Below are positions 1-9,792 of a DNA stretch of 64,000 nt, piece by piece. Numbering within the stretch: the first letter of the stretch is position 1; each line of letters opens with the position of its first letter. Both the position numbers and the translations under genes were made by a program. This stretch comes from Cognatitamlana onchidii (GTDB lineage: Bacteria; Bacteroidota; Bacteroidia; Flavobacteriales; Flavobacteriaceae). The notes beneath the pieces are model-generated. The model was not told where the DNA came from and made no database searches. It was given only the letters and a program-made list of their open reading frames with translations. The DNA lies in contig NZ_SRWZ01000006.1 of assembly GCF_004804355.1 (NCBI RefSeq), positions 186,001 to 250,000 on the forward strand. The letters are read 5' to 3'.

Positions 1-2
1 AC

Positions 3-1211
3 ATCAAAATATCCAGTCAAAACTTGCTTCAGCTACCCTTGTACGATTTAGCAGAAACCATCGTAAGAAGTTTTAATCTAGTTTCCTCATCGAACGCTTT
101 CGTCCAATTTTACCTAGATGTTATATTGGACTTTTCAGAAAAAAAAGGATCGGACTTATCAGGTTTTTTAGAGTATTTTGATAAGAAAAAAGACACCTTA
201 AGTATCACATCGCCTAAAGGACAAAATGCCGTTCAAATTATGACTATCCATAAATCTAAAGGCTTAGAGTTTCCAGTTGTTATCTTCCCTTTTGCAGACC
301 TAGATATTTATAAAGAATTAGAAGCTAAATCCTGGTTTAAAATAGATGATAGCAAGTATTCTGGATTCACTCATACCTTGTTAAACTACAATAAAGATTT
401 TGAGTTTTTTGGAGAAGAAGGTAACTATATTTACCATAAACATAAGGCAGAGCTTGAACTAGACAATATTAATCTTCTATACGTTGCATTAACAAGAGCA
501 GTTGAACATCTATACATCATATCTTCAAAAGACATGTCTTCAAAAGGAGATGTTAACTCGAAAAAATATTCTGGCTTACTCATTAATTACCTCCAGCAGA
601 TAGGCATTTGGAATGCTAATGAACTGGTCTATAGTTTTGGAACGCCACAAAACTCCTCTCGTGGGTGTTTGGAACAAAGTGCAACACCCCTTGAACCATC
701 TTTTATTTCTACCGCTAAAGAAGAACACAACATAAAAGTTGTCACAAAATCGGGGTATCTTTGGAATACCAATCAACAAGAAGCCATTGAAAAGGGAAAT
801 CTAATTCATGATATTTTGGGGCAAATCATTACGGCAGATGATATAGACCTTGTTGCAAATGAATTCTTAGTATCAAATAAAATTAACTTAGAACAATCCA
901 TAGCTCTTAAAGAACTTGTCTTAAGTATCACTAACCACCCTAAACTCAAAAAATATTTCAGCGGAAAAGATATCGAAACCCATAATGAGCGTGACATCAT
1001 ATCAACTGATGGCATTATTCTAAGACCGGATCGAGTAAGTATCAATTCGAAAAATGAAGCCACAATTATTGATTATAAGACTGGACTAGAAGATAAAAAA
1101 CACGAGCAACAACTTAAATCCTATGAAGATGCTCTTGAAGACATGAATATAATTGTAGAAAAAAAGATTCTTGTATACATAAATAACGATATTAAAGTTA
1201 AAGATGTGTAA
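3..1211 (+). CDS. UvrD/AddA-like helicase-exonuclease, C-terminal part (5' truncated by window)
   Basis: The reading frame is open to the left window edge, so the N-terminal ATPase part lies outside. What remains has superfamily 1 helicase motif V (TIHKSKGLEFPVVIFPF, near base 245) and motif VI (YVALTRA, near 480). A RecB/Cas4-type PD-(D/E)XK nuclease follows: GNLIHDIL near 800, RPDR near 1025 and IIDYKTG near 1065, with a downstream QLKSYEDAL. This order is that of AddA/RecB enzymes that resect double-strand breaks for recombination. The AddB-like partner is at 3977-6733. The internal TTG at 24 is not a credible start because homology continues upstream of it. Family assignment is firm; the exact subunit name is inferred. 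Confidence 0.9.
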   Translation: MKISSQNLLQLPLYDLAETIVRSFNLVSSSNAFVQFYLDVILDFSEKKGSDLSGFLEYFDKKKDTLSITSPKGQNAVQIMTIHKSKGLEFPVVIFPFADLDIYKELEAKSWFKIDDSKYSGFTHTLLNYNKDFEFFGEEGNYIYHKHKAELELDNINLLYVALTRAVEHLYIISSKDMSSKGDVNSKKYSGLLINYLQQIGIWNANELVYSFGTPQNSSRGCLEQSATPLEPSFISTAKEEHNIKVVTKSGYLWNTNQQEAIEKGNLIHDILGQIITADDIDLVANEFLVSNKINLEQSIALKELVLSITNHPKLKKYFSGKDIETHNERDIISTDGIILRPDRVSINSKNEATIIDYKTGLEDKKHEQQLKSYEDALEDMNIIVEKKILVYINNDIKVKDV

Positions 1212-1232
1212 ATTTGCGAAAAACGCAAAAAC

Positions 1233-2426
1233 ATGTACGGAAAACTGAAGAATCACCTTCAAGAAGAACTTGAAACGTTAAAAAACAACGGACTTTTCAA
1301 AGAAGAACGAATTATTACCTCTGCCCAAGGTGCAGAAATCACCTTAAATACCGGGGAGACTGTACTTAATTTTTGTGCCAATAATTATCTAGGGCTTTCT
1401 TCTCACCCAGACGTTATAAAAGCCGCAAAAAACACTATGGATACCCATGGATTTGGCATGAGTTCGGTACGTTTTATTTGTGGCACACAAGATATTCATA
1501 AAGAATTAGAGCAAAAAATAGCTAACTTTTATCAAACCGAAGACACCATATTATATGCCGCAGCCTTTGATGCCAACGGAGGTGTTTTTGAACCCCTACT
1601 AGGAAAGGAAGATGCGATTATTTCAGACGCACTAAACCATGCCTCCATTATTGATGGTGTTCGTCTTTGCAAGGCCGCTAGATATCGCTACCAAAATAAT
1701 GATATGACAGACCTTGAACAACAACTTATTACAGCCAATAAAAACGGTGCAAGATTCAAAATAATAGTTACCGACGGCGTGTTTTCTATGGATGGCTTGG
1801 TGGCACCCTTAGATAAAATTTGTGATTTGGCCGATAAATATGAAGCCTTAGTTATGGTAGATGAATGTCATGCCGCTGGATTTATTGGTAAAAATGGGAT
1901 AGGTACATTAGAAGAAAAAAACGTATTAAACAGAGTAGATATTATTACCGGCACTTTAGGGAAAGCTTTAGGTGGTGCAATGGGAGGTTATACCACTGGG
2001 AAAAAAGAAATTATTGAAATATTACGTCAACGTTCTAGGCCGTATTTATTTTCTAATTCTCTTGCGCCTTCCATAGTTGGTGCATCCATAAAAGTATTCG
2101 ATATGTTATCTCAGAATACAGAATTAAGAGACACCCTAGAACGGAATACCAATTACTTAAAATCGGGTCTTAAAAAAGCAGGCTTTGATGTTGTTAACGG
2201 AGATTCGGCAATAGTACCTGTAATGCTTTATGATACGAAATTATCTCAAAAAATGGCAGACCTACTCCTTAAAGAAGGTATTTATGTTATTGGCTTCTTT
2301 TTTCCGGTGGTCCCTAAAAATAAGGCGCGTATTAGAATTCAACTTTCAGCAGCTCATAAAAAAGAACATTTAAATAAAGCCATAAGTGCCTTTACAAAAA
2401 TTGGAAAGCAATTAGATATTATCTAA
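1233..2426 (+). CDS. kbl: Glycine C-acetyltransferase (2-amino-3-ketobutyrate CoA ligase)
   Basis: A 397-residue alpha-oxoamine synthase of the PLP fold type I family, full length for Kbl. It cleaves 2-amino-3-ketobutyrate with CoA to glycine and acetyl-CoA in threonine breakdown. Visible family features are NFCANNYLGLSSHP near the N terminus, VDECHAAGFIG with the PLP-contacting Asp and His, and GTLGKALGG with the Schiff-base Lys at residue 244, the same number as in the E. coli enzyme. Serine palmitoyltransferase, AONS and ALAS are paralogues, but sequence and length fit Kbl best. The start ATG lies 21 bases after the preceding stop; a small inverted repeat (TTTGCG/CGCAAA, 1213-1229) sits in that gap. 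Confidence 0.93.
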   Translation: MYGKLKNHLQEELETLKNNGLFKEERIITSAQGAEITLNTGETVLNFCANNYLGLSSHPDVIKAAKNTMDTHGFGMSSVRFICGTQDIHKELEQKIANFYQTEDTILYAAAFDANGGVFEPLLGKEDAIISDALNHASIIDGVRLCKAARYRYQNNDMTDLEQQLITANKNGARFKIIVTDGVFSMDGLVAPLDKICDLADKYEALVMVDECHAAGFIGKNGIGTLEEKNVLNRVDIITGTLGKALGGAMGGYTTGKKEIIEILRQRSRPYLFSNSLAPSIVGASIKVFDMLSQNTELRDTLERNTNYLKSGLKKAGFDVVNGDSAIVPVMLYDTKLSQKMADLLLKEGIYVIGFFFPVVPKNKARIRIQLSAAHKKEHLNKAISAFTKIGKQLDII

Positions 2427-2483
2427 AATCGTTCTGAACTACCTATTAACAAAGAGAATCTTCAATATTTTTATATATTTGTC

Positions 2484-2514
2484 TTTGTTAATAAAATTTA
2501 ACAACTTACATTTG
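2484..2514 (+). promoter_or_regulatory. Bacteroidota-type promoter of the OmpA-family gene
   Basis: TTTG (2484-2487), a 19-base spacer, then TACATTTG (2507-2514). This is an exact match to the -33 TTTG / -7 TAnnTTTG consensus used by the primary sigma factor of Bacteroidota. Transcription would start about 5-8 bases downstream, leaving a leader of roughly 30 bases before the ATG at 2550. Confidence 0.8.
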
Positions 2515-2549
2515 TTTACAATTAACACTTAAAAATTAAACTTTTGAAT

Positions 2550-3902
2550 ATGAAAAATCTTAGCAGATTATTGGCTGCAATGTTGCTTGTACTAGTTTGC
2601 AGCAATGTTAATGCACAAGACAAAAACAACCCATGGCAAATTACCATTGGGATTAACGCAGTGGACTTTTTTCCAGTAGGAGAGGACTTTCCTCAAGGTG
2701 ACTATTTTGATGAATTCTTTAATGTAACAGATCATTACAACATCTTACCGTCGCTTTCTACAATTTCTGTTTCTAAATACCTAAACAACGGCATTTCTTT
2801 TGGTGTTGCGGGTTCATTAAACAAAATTGATAAATTTGGAGAAGCTCCTGCACCTGATTTATCTTATTATGGTCTTGATGGTACCATCAAATATAATTTC
2901 ATTGAAGGGACAACTCTGGATCCTTTTGTTGGCGTAGGTGGTGGTTACACCTGGGTTGACGAAGTAGGTGCTGGAACCTTAAATGGAACTGTTGGTGTTA
3001 ACGTATGGTTCTCAGAAAATGTTGGTTTAACTGTTCAGTCATCATACAAACATGCTTTCGAAGATTACTTATCTAAACACTTCCAACACACTGCTGGACT
3101 TACTATTAGATTTGGAGGAACAGATACTGACGGTGATGGCATTTACGACAAGGATGATGCTTGTCCTGAAGTTGCTGGTTTAGAAGCTTTCAATGGATGT
3201 CCTGATACTGACGGTGATGGTATCCAAGATAGTAAAGATGACTGTCCAAACGAAGCTGGTTTAGCTGAATTTAACGGATGTCCTGATACAGATGGTGATG
3301 GCGTTCCAGATAAAGACGATAAATGTCCTACGGTTGCTGGTTTAGCATCATTAAGCGGTTGTCCTGATGCTGATGGTGACGGTGTTGCCGATGGTGATGA
3401 TAAATGTCCAGATGTTGCTGGTCCTGCTGCTAACCAAGGATGTCCTTGGCCAGATAGAGACGGTGACGGTGTTGTAGATAAAGACGATTTATGTCCAGAT
3501 GTTGTTGGTACTGTTGCTAACAACGGTTGTCCTGAAGTTACAGAAGCTGTTAGAAAAGCATTAAACGCTTATGCTAAAACTATCTTATTCGATACAGGAA
3601 AAGCTTCCATCAAAGCACAGTCTGGTGAAGTTCTTCAAAATATCATTGATATCTTGAAAGAATACCCTAACGCTAAATTTAACATTGAAGGTCATACCGA
3701 TAGTGTAGGTAGCGAGTCTTTAAACCAAAAACTATCTGACTCTAGAGCTAACTCTGTTAAAGATTACTTAGTTGACGGTGGTATTGATGGCGGTAGATTA
3801 TCTGCTAAAGGATATGGAGAGTCTAAGCCAATCGACACAAACAAAACTAGAGCTGGTAGAAGAAATAACAGACGTGTTGAAATTAACTTAAACAAAGATT
3901 AA
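2550..3902 (+). CDS. OmpA-family outer membrane protein with thrombospondin type 3 repeats
   Basis: A 450-residue outer membrane protein. A signal peptide ([23 protein letters not shown]) sets the start at the ATG at 2550 rather than the in-frame TTG six bases upstream. An N-terminal beta-barrel-like region (about residues 25-190) is followed by five tandem acidic repeats of the DTDGDGIxDxxDxCP type, about 27 residues each, at bases 3120-3535. These bind calcium in thrombospondin type 3 proteins. The OmpA domain follows, with [11 protein letters not shown] and the RRNNRRVEI end that contacts peptidoglycan. It probably anchors the outer membrane to the wall. It is monocistronic, with its own promoter and strong terminator, as expected for an abundant protein. 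Confidence 0.93.
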   Translation: MKNLSRLLAAMLLVLVCSNVNAQDKNNPWQITIGINAVDFFPVGEDFPQGDYFDEFFNVTDHYNILPSLSTISVSKYLNNGISFGVAGSLNKIDKFGEAPAPDLSYYGLDGTIKYNFIEGTTLDPFVGVGGGYTWVDEVGAGTLNGTVGVNVWFSENVGLTVQSSYKHAFEDYLSKHFQHTAGLTIRFGGTDTDGDGIYDKDDACPEVAGLEAFNGCPDTDGDGIQDSKDDCPNEAGLAEFNGCPDTDGDGVPDKDDKCPTVAGLASLSGCPDADGDGVADGDDKCPDVAGPAANQGCPWPDRDGDGVVDKDDLCPDVVGTVANNGCPEVTEAVRKALNAYAKTILFDTGKASIKAQSGEVLQNIIDILKEYPNAKFNIEGHTDSVGSESLNQKLSDSRANSVKDYLVDGGIDGGRLSAKGYGESKPIDTNKTRAGRRNNRRVEINLNKD

Positions 3903-3938
3903 TTCTTGACTTAAGTTTTAAATAAATAGTTACAAAAA

Positions 3939-3971
3939 ACGCCTCGGGTATCCGAGGCGTTTTTTATTTTT
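3939..3971 (+). terminator. Rho-independent terminator after the OmpA-family gene
   Basis: Perfect 9-bp GC-rich stem ACGCCTCGG (3939-3947) / CCGAGGCGT (3952-3960), loop GTAT, followed by TTTTTATTTTT. An A-run precedes the stem. Confidence 0.93.
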
Positions 3972-3976
3972 ATGCT

Positions 3977-6733
3977 ATGAGCACTTTTATTCTTGACGTC
4001 TTAAAAGATTTAAAAAAACAAAACAAAGACTTCTCTAAACTAACCTTTATACTACCCAGCAAACGTGCTGGCCTTTTTTTAAAGCATCAATTACCACATG
4101 TTCTGGATCAAACAATTTTTTCACCAAACATACTAAGTATTGAAGAATTTGTAGAAGTGGTGTCACAATTAAAAACAGTTTCAAATACCGAACTGTTGTT
4201 TGAGTTCTATGATTCCTATTTGAACTTAACTCGCCAAAACGATCAAGATTCATTCGAAGTTTTTTCAAAATGGTCTCAAATATTGCTTCAAGATTTCAAT
4301 GAAATAGATCGATACCTCATTCCCCAGGAACAAATCTTTAACTACCTACATGCTATTGAAGATTTAAAACACTGGTCTTTAGAAGAACATAAAACAGATT
4401 TTGTTAAAAAATATTTGGCCTTTTGGAATACATTACCTCTCTACTATAAAGATTTCACGCATAATTTAAAACAAAAACAAATAGGTTACCAAGGGCTCGT
4501 TTATCGTGAAGCTGTTAAAAATTTAAGTTCTTACATAACAAACAACCCTAAAAAGCATTATGTCTTTTTGGGTTTTAACGCATTAAACACCTGCGAAGAA
4601 CATATTATTCAAGAACTACTTGAGCACAATTTAGCCCAAATATATTGGGACATAGACAAAACATTTCTGAAAAATGAAAAACACGATGCAGGATTATTTA
4701 TTAGAAAGCATCTAAATAATTGGAAATATTTCGAAAAAGCACCTTTTAATTGGCCAACAGGAAACTATTCTAACCCAAAAACAATAGGTGTTTTTGGAGT
4801 TCCTAAAAATATAGGTCAGGCTAAACATATTGGTTCTTTATTAAAAACACTTAAAAATCAAACAAATGCTTTACAGAATACAGCTGTAGTACTGGGTGAT
4901 GAAAGCCTTCTTATACCAGTATTAAACTCCATACCAAAAGGTATTGACTCATTAAATATAACAATGGGGCTTCCGTTGGGATCTATCCCCTTAGGCTCCC
5001 TGTTTGAAGCACTATTTAAACTTCACAAAAGCACGACAAAAACATTCTATTTTAAGGATGTTATTAACATTATTTCCAATCAATTTATTAGGCCACTTTT
5101 AAACATAGACGGTATAGATTATGCCTCTCAAATTATCGAGTCTATTGAACATAATAATATTGCTTATCTAAATGTTTCTAGAATCACTCAGATAGCTAGA
5201 AAATGTGAGACTATTATAAACTTATTATTTTCAAATTGGGGGCAATCCATTAACAATGCTTTAAAAAATTGCTTTCAACTCATCTTGCTAATAAAGGATG
5301 TTTTGGATAAAGACAAACAGTCAAATCTTCTTAGCTTAGAATATCTTTTTAGGTTTAACGAACTATTTAACGAAGTTTCTAGACTTAACTCAAAATATAA
5401 GCACATAAAAGATTTGCATACACTGTACAATGTTTATAAAGACCTTTTAGCAACAGAATCTCTAGATTTTCAAGGAGAACCGTTACAAGGTCTTCAAATT
5501 ATGGGAATGCTAGAATCGAGAGTTCTAGATTTCGAAACCGTAATTATCTCGTCAGTAAACGAAGGTATTCTCCCTTCAGGAAAAAGTAATAATTCGTTTA
5601 TTCCTTTTGATGTAAAACTAGAACATGCATTACCTACTTATAAAGAAAAGGATGCTGTTTATACCTATCATTTTTACAGACTCCTACAACGCGCCAAAAA
5701 CATATATATTCTTTACAATACGGAAGCAGATGTTCTTACTGGTGGAGAAAAAAGTAGATTTATTACGCAATTGGAATTAGAGCAAATTCGTACTTTAAAT
5801 CATCAAATCATTACCCCTAAAATCCCTATTATTGAACAACGTTTAAGCGAAGTAAAAAAAACACCAGCCTTGCATCAAGCCATTATTGACATGGCTAAAA
5901 ACGGGTTTTCACCGTCCTCGTTAACTAATTACATTAGAAACCCCATGGATTTTTATTATCAAAAAATATTAAAGATAGGAGAATCTAATGACGTCGAAGA
6001 AACGATAGCTTTTAATACTTTGGGAACCGTAGTCCATAATACCCTTGAAGAATTTTACAAACCTTTAGAAGGAACATATTTAAGCTTGGAAGTTATCAAA
6101 CAAATGAAGACAAAAATACATAAACGGGTAACTTACTACTTTCAAAATGAATACAAAGAAGGGGATATTACTAAAGGTAAAAATTTAATCATTTATGAAA
6201 TAGCTAAAAGGTATGTCGCTAACTTTCTTGATTTTGAGGAAAAATCTATTAAATCTGGAAACGACATTAAGATACTTGCTATAGAAGCTGATAACCAAAT
6301 TAAACTGAATATTTCAAATCTTAATTACCCTATCGCCCTAAAAGGAAAAATAGACAGAGTGGATGAAGTTAATGGTATTACTAGAATAATTGACTACAAG
6401 ACAGGTAGTGTTAGTCCAGGTCAAGTTGAAATTGTAAATTGGGGCGAATTGACATCAGATTACAAAAAATATAGTAAAAGTTTTCAAGTATTGTCTTACG
6501 CTTATATGATGTATAAATCGGGTCAAATTAGCCTTCCAATAGAGGCTGGAATTATAAGTTTTAAAAGCCTAAACTCTGGATTTATAAAATTTTCAAAAAA
6601 AGACAGCCCGCGTTCTAGAACAAAACATACCATGATTACTCAAGATACATTAGAAGCCTTTGAAGAAGAGCTGAAAAATCTAATTTCAGACATATGCAAT
6701 CCAGAAATTAATTTTATTGAAAAAGAAATTTAG
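3977..6733 (+). CDS. PD-(D/E)XK nuclease family protein, AddB-like
   Basis: A 918-residue protein with the architecture of AddB-type partner subunits. The N terminus has a degenerate helicase-like start (FILPSKRAGLFLK). Helicase-like motifs follow in the middle (LQIMGMLESRVLDFETVIISSVNEG, shown here only as a landmark near residue 510). The C-terminal RecB-type nuclease has VVHNTLEEFY, LKGKIDRVDEV, IIDYKTG near residues 804-810, and QVLSYAYMMY. The usual iron-sulphur Cys before the nuclease is replaced in YIRNPMDFYY, so no Fe-S cluster is expected there. It probably works with the AddA-like protein at the left edge in break resection. Its ATG follows the OmpA terminator by six bases, and its stop lies one base from the next ATG. 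Confidence 0.88.
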   Translation: MSTFILDVLKDLKKQNKDFSKLTFILPSKRAGLFLKHQLPHVLDQTIFSPNILSIEEFVEVVSQLKTVSNTELLFEFYDSYLNLTRQNDQDSFEVFSKWSQILLQDFNEIDRYLIPQEQIFNYLHAIEDLKHWSLEEHKTDFVKKYLAFWNTLPLYYKDFTHNLKQKQIGYQGLVYREAVKNLSSYITNNPKKHYVFLGFNALNTCEEHIIQELLEHNLAQIYWDIDKTFLKNEKHDAGLFIRKHLNNWKYFEKAPFNWPTGNYSNPKTIGVFGVPKNIGQAKHIGSLLKTLKNQTNALQNTAVVLGDESLLIPVLNSIPKGIDSLNITMGLPLGSIPLGSLFEALFKLHKSTTKTFYFKDVINIISNQFIRPLLNIDGIDYASQIIESIEHNNIAYLNVSRITQIARKCETIINLLFSNWGQSINNALKNCFQLILLIKDVLDKDKQSNLLSLEYLFRFNELFNEVSRLNSKYKHIKDLHTLYNVYKDLLATESLDFQGEPLQGLQIMGMLESRVLDFETVIISSVNEGILPSGKSNNSFIPFDVKLEHALPTYKEKDAVYTYHFYRLLQRAKNIYILYNTEADVLTGGEKSRFITQLELEQIRTLNHQIITPKIPIIEQRLSEVKKTPALHQAIIDMAKNGFSPSSLTNYIRNPMDFYYQKILKIGESNDVEETIAFNTLGTVVHNTLEEFYKPLEGTYLSLEVIKQMKTKIHKRVTYYFQNEYKEGDITKGKNLIIYEIAKRYVANFLDFEEKSIKSGNDIKILAIEADNQIKLNISNLNYPIALKGKIDRVDEVNGITRIIDYKTGSVSPGQVEIVNWGELTSDYKKYSKSFQVLSYAYMMYKSGQISLPIEAGIISFKSLNSGFIKFSKKDSPRSRTKHTMITQDTLEAFEEELKNLISDICNPEINFIEKEI

Positions 6734-6734
6734 T

Positions 6735-7580
6735 ATGACTATTACCAAAAATATTATTGTTTCAGGAAGCCATAAAAAACCCATTCTTACGGATGTTTAT
6801 TATAATAACAACCATAAACAAAAACCTGTTGTTATTTTTTGTCATGGATACAAGGGTTTTAAAGATTGGGGAGCCTGGGACTTAATGGCTAAAGCGTTTG
6901 CCCAAAACAATTTTTTCTTTATAAAATTTAATTTTTCACATAATGGAGGTACTATAGAACAACCCATTGATTTTCCAGATTTGGAAGCTTTTGGAAATAA
7001 TAATTACACCAAAGAGCTTGACGACCTTTCCTCTGTTATTAATTGGATTCATTCGGAACCTCGTTTTAAAGAGAACATAAATCTTGATAAGGTAACACTT
7101 ATTGGACACAGCAGAGCGGGTGGTATTGTAACCATAAAAGCTGAAGAAGATTCCAGAGTTACAAAAGTAATTAGTCTTGCTGGCGTATGCGATTTTGGAA
7201 AGAGAACCGCTACGATTGGCGATTTAGAAGATTGGAAAAAACAAGGTGTTAAATACGTATTAAACGGACGTACTAAGCAACAAATGCCACATTTTTATCA
7301 ATTTTATGAAGACTATAAAAACAATGAAGAACGCTTAAATATTAAAAGAGCCGTTTCCAATTTACAAACGCCTTACTTAATCATTCATGGAAACCAAGAT
7401 ACTAGTGTTCTGATTGATGAAGCAAAAAACCTTCATGAATGGCAACCACAAAGTAAATTTATTGTTATTGACGGTGCTAATCATGTTTTTGGTGCGTCAC
7501 ACCCTTGGACCAAGGAAGAGCTTCCTGCTCAATTAAACGAGGCAATTAAGACTATACTAGCATTTTTAATCCAATCTTGA
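6735..7580 (+). CDS. Alpha/beta hydrolase
   Basis: A 281-residue cytoplasmic alpha/beta hydrolase. VIFCHGYKGFKDWG supplies the oxyanion region, GHSRAGG is the nucleophile elbow with its Ser, YLIIHGNQDTSV carries the Asp region, and GANHVF carries the catalytic His. This is the DLH/peptidase S9-like group of small esterases; the substrate is unknown. I chose the ATG at 6735, one base after the preceding stop. An upstream TTG at 6717 would run into the nuclease gene. Tight spacing indicates translation from the same transcript as the AddB-like gene. Confidence 0.85.
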   Translation: MTITKNIIVSGSHKKPILTDVYYNNNHKQKPVVIFCHGYKGFKDWGAWDLMAKAFAQNNFFFIKFNFSHNGGTIEQPIDFPDLEAFGNNNYTKELDDLSSVINWIHSEPRFKENINLDKVTLIGHSRAGGIVTIKAEEDSRVTKVISLAGVCDFGKRTATIGDLEDWKKQGVKYVLNGRTKQQMPHFYQFYEDYKNNEERLNIKRAVSNLQTPYLIIHGNQDTSVLIDEAKNLHEWQPQSKFIVIDGANHVFGASHPWTKEELPAQLNEAIKTILAFLIQS

Positions 7581-7596
7581 TATGTAACCTACACAC

Positions 7597-9273
7597 ATGC
7601 CTAAAACAACAACCCCATTTTCTATTCTAAGCAGAAAGGCTCACCTTGAACAGCTAGAAAACGAGACGTTCCATATGGCCATTATAGGAGGCGGGATCAC
7701 TGGAGCAGGAATTGCCTTAGATGCAGCCTCTAGAGGACTTAAAGTATGCTTAATTGAAAAAAACGATTTTGCCTCTGGCACTAGTAGCAAGTCAACAAAA
7801 CTTATTCATGGTGGCTTACGCTATCTCAAACAATTTGAAATAGGGCTTGTAAGAGAATCGGGGTCTGAACGTGCTATAATTCATAATCTAGCACCTCATC
7901 TTGTAACACCAGAGAAAATGTTATTACCTTTAATTAAAGGCGGTACTTATGGAAAATTGATGACGTCTATAGGACTTAAAGTTTACGATTTTTTAGCAGG
8001 TGTGAAGGGAAACGACAAAAGGCGTATGCTAAACAAAGAAGAAACCTTCAAAAAAGAACCATTACTAAACAACAATCTTCTTTTGGGCGGTGGCTATTAC
8101 GCAGAATACAGAACTGATGATGCTAGGTTGACCCTTGAAATCTTAAAGAAAGCGGCTTCTTTGGGTGCAGTAATTGTCAATTACTGTAACATGCAAGCCT
8201 TTGAATATGACAGTCACTCAAAAATAAAAAACCTAATTTGCAAAGACCTCAATACAGGGCATATACTCAAGATTAAAGCTCATAGCTATGTTTCGGCAAC
8301 AGGTCCTTGGGTAGATACCATACGCAATCTAGATCAATCTTTAAGCTCTAACTATTTGCAGCTAACTAAAGGCGTACACGTCGTTTTCCCTTTTGAAAAA
8401 CTACCAATAAAGCAAGCCTTGTATTTTGATGCTCCAGATGGAAGAATGGTATTTGCTATTCCGAGAGGAAGAACAACCTATGTAGGTACCACAGATACTA
8501 ATTATCATAGAAGCTTAGATCGTGTTATTGTTACTAAAAATGATGCTGAATATCTTTTACAAGCTATTAATCGTACCTTCCCTAGTGTTCAGTTAAACAT
8601 TGAAGACATTGAATCCCATTGGGCTGGGTTACGCCCGTTAATACATGAAGACAACAAGGCCCCTGCAGAGCTATCAAGAAAAGATGAATTGTTTATTTCT
8701 GATAGTGGGCTAATTTCCATCGCAGGCGGAAAACTTACGGGTTACAGGCGCATGGCACAGCGTGTTATTGAAACCGTGTTAAAAACTTTGAATAAAGCGT
8801 GTAAGGAACACCTAAAAAAATCTTCAACAGATAAAATTCCTTTGGTGACACCTCGACTTGAAAACACAACCGAAGTAAAACGTTATCAAAAAGAGCTTGA
8901 GGAAATTTTACAATCAAAAGGAGTTACAAATAGTTTTTACCCGTTATATTTATGCACTACTTACGGGAAACAGGCTAATGTAATCATTAAAAAATCGAAC
9001 GAATTTAACAGTACCTGTTCTCGTGAAAACTTGATTCGTGCAGAACTTTGGTATAGTATCCATTATGAAATGACAAACAGCTTAGCTGATTTCTTTGTAC
9101 GCCGTACTGGGATGCTGTATTTTGATATCTACAACATGAAAAAGCATTTAAAAATCGCTCTAAATGACTGTATAAACTACTTAGAATGGGACGCAAAACG
9201 CATAGCTTCTGAAAAGGAACAGATAAAAATTCTTCAAGAGGACGCCACACGTTTCTACAATGAAGAATTTTAG
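7597..9273 (+). CDS. glpD: Glycerol-3-phosphate dehydrogenase (FAD-dependent, aerobic)
   Basis: A 558-residue flavoprotein that oxidises sn-glycerol-3-phosphate to dihydroxyacetone phosphate at the membrane and passes electrons to quinone. The N terminus holds the FAD-binding Rossmann motif IIGGGITGAGIALDAASRG. The GlpD signature FASGTSSKSTKLIHGGLRYL follows, then a DAO fold with HWAGLRPL and SIAGGKLTGYRRMA, and the family's C-terminal helical domain with WSIHYEM-like sequence. Length is as usual. It begins 16 bases after the hydrolase stop. No glpK or glpF is in view. Confidence 0.93.
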   Translation: MPKTTTPFSILSRKAHLEQLENETFHMAIIGGGITGAGIALDAASRGLKVCLIEKNDFASGTSSKSTKLIHGGLRYLKQFEIGLVRESGSERAIIHNLAPHLVTPEKMLLPLIKGGTYGKLMTSIGLKVYDFLAGVKGNDKRRMLNKEETFKKEPLLNNNLLLGGGYYAEYRTDDARLTLEILKKAASLGAVIVNYCNMQAFEYDSHSKIKNLICKDLNTGHILKIKAHSYVSATGPWVDTIRNLDQSLSSNYLQLTKGVHVVFPFEKLPIKQALYFDAPDGRMVFAIPRGRTTYVGTTDTNYHRSLDRVIVTKNDAEYLLQAINRTFPSVQLNIEDIESHWAGLRPLIHEDNKAPAELSRKDELFISDSGLISIAGGKLTGYRRMAQRVIETVLKTLNKACKEHLKKSSTDKIPLVTPRLENTTEVKRYQKELEEILQSKGVTNSFYPLYLCTTYGKQANVIIKKSNEFNSTCSRENLIRAELWYSIHYEMTNSLADFFVRRTGMLYFDIYNMKKHLKIALNDCINYLEWDAKRIASEKEQIKILQEDATRFYNEEF

Positions 9274-9282
9274 CCTTAAAAA

Positions 9283-9313
9283 GCAAAAAAAGAGGCAACG
9301 CTTTCACGTTGCC
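9283..9313 (-). terminator. Terminator read on the minus strand (after the 79-residue protein gene)
   Basis: Stem GGCAACG (9294-9300) / CGTTGCC (9307-9313) with loop CTTTCA. The T-run lies on the minus strand (plus-strand A-run 9284-9291), so it works for the leftward transcript from 9697 rather than for glpD, which it follows by 20 bases. Confidence 0.7.
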
Positions 9314-9457
9314 ATCAATCAAAAATCAAACCTCATCATTGCTATTAATCCAGCTCCATTTTCTTTAAATTTTTAATTGTAATCAAAAACCAAAATATTA
9401 ACCTTTACAATTTTATATCCATTGCTCAACAAAGTTACAGCGGTTACTGCATAAACC

Positions 9458-9697
9458 TTACGACATTAAATGTCCTAATAATGATTCATCCTTAAAAAGT
9501 ACCTTTAATAATTTTGTTTCATCATGCGACAAGACCGATCCCTTAATATCGTTTAAGAGTATTAACGTTTTATCTATCGAGTAATCTGGAACTTCTTCGC
9601 TCCCAAAATTTATCTGCATAAACAACTTTTCAAGAGCTAAAACAGTTTGTAATTGCGCCCTGTTTTTAATAGGGTCTTTGTTTAAAACACCTTGCAT
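9458..9697 (-). CDS. Hypothetical protein, 79 residues
   Basis: No family recognised. The protein is helical, with a Leu-rich middle (LQTVLALEKLFMQ) and end (ETKLLKVLFKDESLLGHLMS), and has no signal peptide or membrane segment. I start it at the ATG at 9697 with an A-rich upstream stretch; an in-frame GTG at 9727 would add ten residues. Reality is supported by a leftward terminator at 9283-9313. It diverges from the HTH gene at 9787. Its last codons contain copy 1 of the 15-bp palindrome found at three other places in this island. Confidence 0.55.
   Translation of the reverse strand: MQGVLNKDPIKNRAQLQTVLALEKLFMQINFGSEEVPDYSIDKTLILLNDIKGSVLSHDETKLLKVLFKDESLLGHLMS
9461..9475. promoter_or_regulatory. 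Palindromic site, copy 1 of 4 (YGACAT-N3-ATGTCR)
   Basis: CGACAT-TAA-ATGTCC: a 15-bp inverted repeat with one mismatch in the outermost pair. It lies in the final codons of the 79-residue protein. It is the weakest copy and could be coincidental, but it has the same core and spacer as the other three. Confidence 0.45.
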
Positions 9698-9777
9698 TAT
9701 TTTTAGTTTCAATAAAAGCACGGACACAATTAGCTAGTTTATTAGTCAAAACTAGTTATTTAACAGGGTATTTAATA

Positions 9778-9792
9778 TGACATATCATGTCG
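9778..9792. promoter_or_regulatory. Palindromic site, copy 2 of 4, over the HTH gene start codon
   Basis: TGACAT-ATC-ATGTCG. The right arm contains the start ATG (9787) of the HTH regulator, so a bound repressor would block transcription or initiation of its own gene. A second inverted repeat, CTAGTTT/AAACTAG, lies about 30 bases upstream in the same divergent region. Confidence 0.6.

Noticed and set aside
530-545. GACATGTC palindrome resembling the island motif
   Set aside because: The three-base spacer is missing and it lies inside a coding region far from the island.
1213-1229. TTTGCG/CGCAAA inverted repeat between the AddA-like gene and kbl
   Set aside because: Only six pairs and no T-run. 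TAAATTTG at 1209-1216 looks like a -7 element but lacks a TTTG at the right distance.
3143-3523. 126-residue Ser/Pro-rich frame on the minus strand
   Set aside because: It is the antisense of the Asp/Gly-rich thrombospondin type 3 repeats of the OmpA-family gene. The repetitive codons remove stops from the opposite strand; no start signal or homology supports it.
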